The notes beneath the pieces were generated by a model, which did no database searches, was not told where the DNA came from, and saw only the letters and a list, made by a program, of their open reading frames with translations. Positions 60,964-64,000 of a stretch of DNA of 64,000 bases are shown here, piece after piece. Location of the stretch: positions 90,177 to 154,176 of the forward strand of contig CAZCZB010000001.1 of assembly GCA_964502995.1 (NCBI GenBank), in the 5' to 3' direction. A program made the translations under genes and the position numbers. The stretch is from Bin87 sp964502995 (GTDB lineage Bacteria > Chloroflexota > Dehalococcoidia > Lucifugimonadales > UBA3495). The stretch's first letter is position 1. The number at the start of each line of letters is the position of its first letter.

Positions 60964-62754
60964 CTGAAGACCCAAGACTGCGGCGACCTCCGCATCGAAC
61001 ACGACGGCACCGCCACCACCCTGGCCGGCTGGGTCAGCCGGCGACGCGACCACGGCGGGATCATATTCATCGACCTCCGGGACCGGTCCGGGTTCGTGCA
61101 GGTCGTTCTGAATCCCGAAAACCTGTCAGCCGACGACTACGACATGGCGGAACGCCTGCGCTCCGAGTGGTGCGTGCAGATCACCGGCGCCGTTCAGCAG
61201 CGTCCGGAGGGTTCCGAGAACCCGACGCTGCCCACCGGACAGATCGAGGTGATGGCCGACGGCCTCACCGTTCTGAACCAATCCCTCACCCCGCCGTTCT
61301 ACATCACCGACGAGGTTGATTCGGACGAGAGCCTGCGCCTGCGCTACCGGTACCTTGACCTTCGCAGGCCGGCGATGCAGGAAAACCTGCGCCTGCGGCA
61401 TCAGGTGGTCAAGTACATCCGCGATTACCTCGACGATCACGGATTCCTGGAGATCGAAACGCCCATCCTCATCAAGAGCACGCCTGAAGGCGCGCGCGAT
61501 TTCCTCGTGCCCAGCCGGATGCAGCCGGGCAATTTCTACGCGCTGCCCCAATCGCCGCAGCAACTCAAGCAGTTGCTGATGGTCAGCGGCGTTGAGCGAT
61601 ACTTCCAGATCGCCCGCTGCTTCCGAGACGAGGATCTGCGCGCCGACCGCCAACCCGAGTTCACCCAACTCGATCTGGAAATGAGTTTCGTGGACGAACC
61701 AACCGTCCTCAACCTCATCGAGGGCCTGTACGCCGGACTCGTGGGCAAGTTGACGCCGCAGTTCAAGGTCAAGACGCCCTTCCCGTACCTGACTTACGCC
61801 GACGCCATGGCGCGCTACGGCAGCGACAAGCCCGACCTGCGCTACGGACTGGAAATGGCCGACGTCAGCGACCTCGCCGCCGAAACCGAGTTCCGCGTGT
61901 TCCACGGCATCCTGGAGCGCGGCGGCATCATCAAGGGCATGGCCGTCCCCGGCCAGGGCGGTCTGTCCGGTTCCGATATGCGCCGCATGGAAGAAACCGC
62001 CAAGGAGTTCGGCGCGGCCGGCATGAGCCACGTGCGCCTCACCGGCGAGGGCCAGCTGGAATCCATGGACGAATCCGACGCGCTGCTGTCGCCCGGCCTG
62101 CGGATGCCCGTCGAGTGGGTCACCCGGCTCGCCCGGCGCACCGGCGCCAACCGCGGCGACCTCATCCTGCTCATGGCCGGCCCGCCCAGGCTGGCGAACC
62201 AGTGGCTCGCCTCGATGCGATCCTACTTGGCCGACCGGCTGGAACTGGCCGACCCCGATACACTGGCCTTCGCCTTCGTCACCGATTTCCCGATGTTCGA
62301 CTGGGACGACGACGCCCAGCGTTGGGACTCCACCCATCATCCGTTCACCGCGCCCGCGCCGGGATGCGAGTCGATGCTGGACGGCGACGACCTGGCCAAC
62401 ATCCCCTCTCGCGCCTACGACCTGGTGTGCAACGGCTCGGAGCTTGCCAGCGGCAGCATCCGCATCCACCAGCGGGCGATGCAGGAAAAGATATTCGGCA
62501 TCCTAGGGTACTCGCCCGACCAGGTGCAGGAACGCTTCGGCCACATCCTGGAGGCCTTCGACTACGGCGCCCCGCCGCATGGCGGTATCGCCCCCGGCAT
62601 CGACCGCCTGGTGGCGATCCTGGCCGGCGCGGATTCCCTGCGCGAGGTGATTGCGTTCCCCAAGACCCAGAGCGGCTCGGATTTGCTGTTCGGCGCTCCC
62701 GCGCCCGTTGACCAAACCCAACTTCGCGATCTGGCGATCCGGATGGCGGATTAG
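60964..62754 (+). CDS. aspS: Aspartyl-tRNA synthetase, apparent CTG start
   Basis: 596 residues, the normal bacterial length. N-terminal OB-fold anticodon domain (GDLRIEHDG, WVSRRRDHGGIIFIDLRDRSG), class II motif 2 FRDEDLRADRQPEFTQLD, a GAD-type insertion and motif 3 GIAPGIDRL. No ATG, GTG or TTG lies in frame at the right place. CTG 60964 has AAGGAG at 8 bases and gives the family's usual N-terminus (Met-Lys-Thr...). ATG 60820 is in frame but would add 48 residues that overlap the previous gene. It charges tRNA-Asp. Confidence 0.88.
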   Translation: MKTQDCGDLRIEHDGTATTLAGWVSRRRDHGGIIFIDLRDRSGFVQVVLNPENLSADDYDMAERLRSEWCVQITGAVQQRPEGSENPTLPTGQIEVMADGLTVLNQSLTPPFYITDEVDSDESLRLRYRYLDLRRPAMQENLRLRHQVVKYIRDYLDDHGFLEIETPILIKSTPEGARDFLVPSRMQPGNFYALPQSPQQLKQLLMVSGVERYFQIARCFRDEDLRADRQPEFTQLDLEMSFVDEPTVLNLIEGLYAGLVGKLTPQFKVKTPFPYLTYADAMARYGSDKPDLRYGLEMADVSDLAAETEFRVFHGILERGGIIKGMAVPGQGGLSGSDMRRMEETAKEFGAAGMSHVRLTGEGQLESMDESDALLSPGLRMPVEWVTRLARRTGANRGDLILLMAGPPRLANQWLASMRSYLADRLELADPDTLAFAFVTDFPMFDWDDDAQRWDSTHHPFTAPAPGCESMLDGDDLANIPSRAYDLVCNGSELASGSIRIHQRAMQEKIFGILGYSPDQVQERFGHILEAFDYGAPPHGGIAPGIDRLVAILAGADSLREVIAFPKTQSGSDLLFGAPAPVDQTQLRDLAIRMAD

Positions 62755-62765
62755 AGGAGATTTCC

Positions 62766-63950
62766 ATGACCCAGTTCAACTATGACGGCCTCTTCGCCCA
62801 GAACGCTCCCATCACCACCAGGAGCGCCAATCGCAACGCCAAGTACGACTTCGCCGTTGCCTACCCCGACCCGGACACGCTGCCGCTGGACGGTCTGGTG
62901 GATTCTCTGCGCGTCGCCCTGGAACGCGAGGGACGCGACCTGGCCTACTACCCGGTGGCCGCCGGATATCCGCCGCTCCGCGAACTGGTCGCAGACAAAC
63001 TCCGGCGCGACCGGCAGATGGAAGTGAGCGCCGACGACATCGTCCTTACCTCCGGCTCGGGCGAAGCGATCAACATGCTGATCCAGGCCATGACCGACCC
63101 GGGAGACGTGCTGCTCACCGAGGAGTACGTGTACCTCGGCACAATGCGTCAGATGCGTTTGTGGAGCGCCCAGGTGGTCGGGGTCAAGTGCGACGATCAT
63201 GGACTCATACCCGAAGCGTTGGACGAGACTATCCGCGCCCAGACCGCCGCCGGCAAACGGGTCAAGTTTCTCTACACCATCCCCACGTTCCAGAACCCGC
63301 TGGGTTGGACCATGACGCTGGAACGACGCCAGCGCACCCTGGAAATCTGCAACAGCCACGGCATCCCCATCATTGAGGATGACTGCTACGTTGACCTGCG
63401 CTTCGAGGGCGAGGACGTGACCTCCATGGGCAGCATGGACGACAGTGGCCAGGTCATCTACGTCGGCTCGATGTCCAAGATCATCGCGCCCGGCATGCGC
63501 ATGGGATACCTGGTGGCCCCCGAGGTGGTGCGTCAGCGCGCCTTGAGTTTCAAGTCCGGAGGCGTCAACCAGTTCGCCGCCCTGGCCATCGAGGAATACC
63601 TCCGCAACAACATGTACGACCACATCGACGAGGAAAACCAGGCCCTGCGCGTCAAGCGCGACGCCATGCTGGCGGCCCTCGGCGAGCACTTCGGCAACCG
63701 CGCCACCTGGTCCAAACCCGAGGGTGGCCTGTACGTGTGGCTCACCATGCCCGAAGGAACCGACCTCGCCGCCCTGCAGGAACAGTCTTTCCAGGAAGGC
63801 GTCGGTTACTACAACGGCTCCATGTTCTCACCCGAAGGCAACGGCAAGAACATGGCCCGCCTGTGCTTCGGGCATCCCACCGCCCAGACCGTCTCCGAGG
63901 GCGTCGCTGAACTCGCCACCATCTTCGAGCGCCACGGCATCTTCAACTAG
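62766..63950 (+). CDS. MocR/LysN-type fold I aminotransferase
   Basis: A 394-residue PLP aminotransferase: AVAYPDPDTLP and YYPVAAGYPPLRELVADKLRRDRQ at the N-terminus, TSGSGEAINML at the phosphate loop, PTFQNPLGW, IIEDDCYVDLRFEG, and the Schiff-base Lys in GSMSKIIAPGMRMGY. It lacks the N-terminal HTH of MocR regulators, so it is a stand-alone enzyme of the 2-aminoadipate/aromatic aminotransferase type. GAGGAG precedes ATG 62766. It lies 11 bases after aspS. Amino donor not defined by sequence. Confidence 0.88.
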   Translation: MTQFNYDGLFAQNAPITTRSANRNAKYDFAVAYPDPDTLPLDGLVDSLRVALEREGRDLAYYPVAAGYPPLRELVADKLRRDRQMEVSADDIVLTSGSGEAINMLIQAMTDPGDVLLTEEYVYLGTMRQMRLWSAQVVGVKCDDHGLIPEALDETIRAQTAAGKRVKFLYTIPTFQNPLGWTMTLERRQRTLEICNSHGIPIIEDDCYVDLRFEGEDVTSMGSMDDSGQVIYVGSMSKIIAPGMRMGYLVAPEVVRQRALSFKSGGVNQFAALAIEEYLRNNMYDHIDEENQALRVKRDAMLAALGEHFGNRATWSKPEGGLYVWLTMPEGTDLAALQEQSFQEGVGYYNGSMFSPEGNGKNMARLCFGHPTAQTVSEGVAELATIFERHGIFN

Positions 63951-64000
63951 GGCGTGTTCACACTAGCGCAGGGCATCAACGATGAGCGCGAATGAGATGA

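Overview
The window is GC-rich bacterial DNA with one 10-base run of N (26930-26939), so it is a draft or metagenome scaffold. The gene content points to an uncultivated, probably marine, member of the Chloroflexota (Dehalococcoidia/SAR202-like). This is an inference from the pile-up of class III CoA-transferases, FMN-dependent alpha-hydroxyacid dehydrogenases, a luciferase-like monooxygenase, Rieske dioxygenase genes, short-chain dehydrogenases and NIPSNAP proteins, together with an RNase J/FtsK/zinc-type L32 core and a glycine betaine synthesis pair. No rRNA or phylogenetic marker was compared.

Region 1 (1 to about 9390) is the right end of an integrated, phage-like element. A leftward early operon of small zinc-finger and HTH proteins ends in a SWIM-finger/Gp3-like ORF cut by the window edge. 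It faces a LexA/CI-type repressor across a switch region with a 21-bp palindromic operator, a second operator and a near-consensus promoter. Rightward cargo follows: a secreted HNH nuclease, a membrane-anchored protein, an HSDR_N/DUF4357 nuclease-like protein and an exported small protein. A tyrosine integrase comes next, and then a tRNA-Leu 3' end with CCA that looks like the attachment site.

Region 2 (9.8-34 kb) is catabolic and accessory. It holds glycine/sarcosine and dimethylglycine methyltransferases (betaine synthesis), two CaiB CoA-transferases, two alpha-hydroxyacid dehydrogenase paralogues, a RidA-like protein and a class III aminotransferase. It also holds an adenosine-deaminase-like/metallo-beta-lactamase/luciferase-like operon, a fused CaiB-CaiB protein with a thiolase and a DUF35 protein, an M24 creatinase-like protein, a Rieske dioxygenase alpha/beta pair with an SDR, and a divergent SnoaL/SDR pair. 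APS kinase and an alpha/beta hydrolase follow.

Region 3 (36-64 kb) is mostly core: tRNA-Arg(TCT), the B12-binding subunit of methylmalonyl-CoA mutase, a DUF177-rpmF-fabD-nusB-acpP-udg-rnj-ftsK run behind a clear sigma70 promoter, a PHP phosphoesterase, an oligopeptide ABC ATPase, holA, methylmalonyl-CoA epimerase, an acyl-CoA dehydrogenase, an amino-acid-binding lipoprotein, the mutase large subunit, NIPSNAP, an HtrA-type protease, tRNA-Arg(TCG) and tRNA-His, a peptide ABC binding protein and two permeases, a thioredoxin-domain DUF255 protein, aspS and a MocR/LysN-type aminotransferase. Mutase, epimerase and acyl-CoA dehydrogenase together suggest propionyl/methylmalonyl-CoA use, fed by the CoA-transferases and thiolase.

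Intergenic gaps carry at least three dispersed palindromic repeat families and several short tandem duplications. No CRISPR array and no rRNA were seen.
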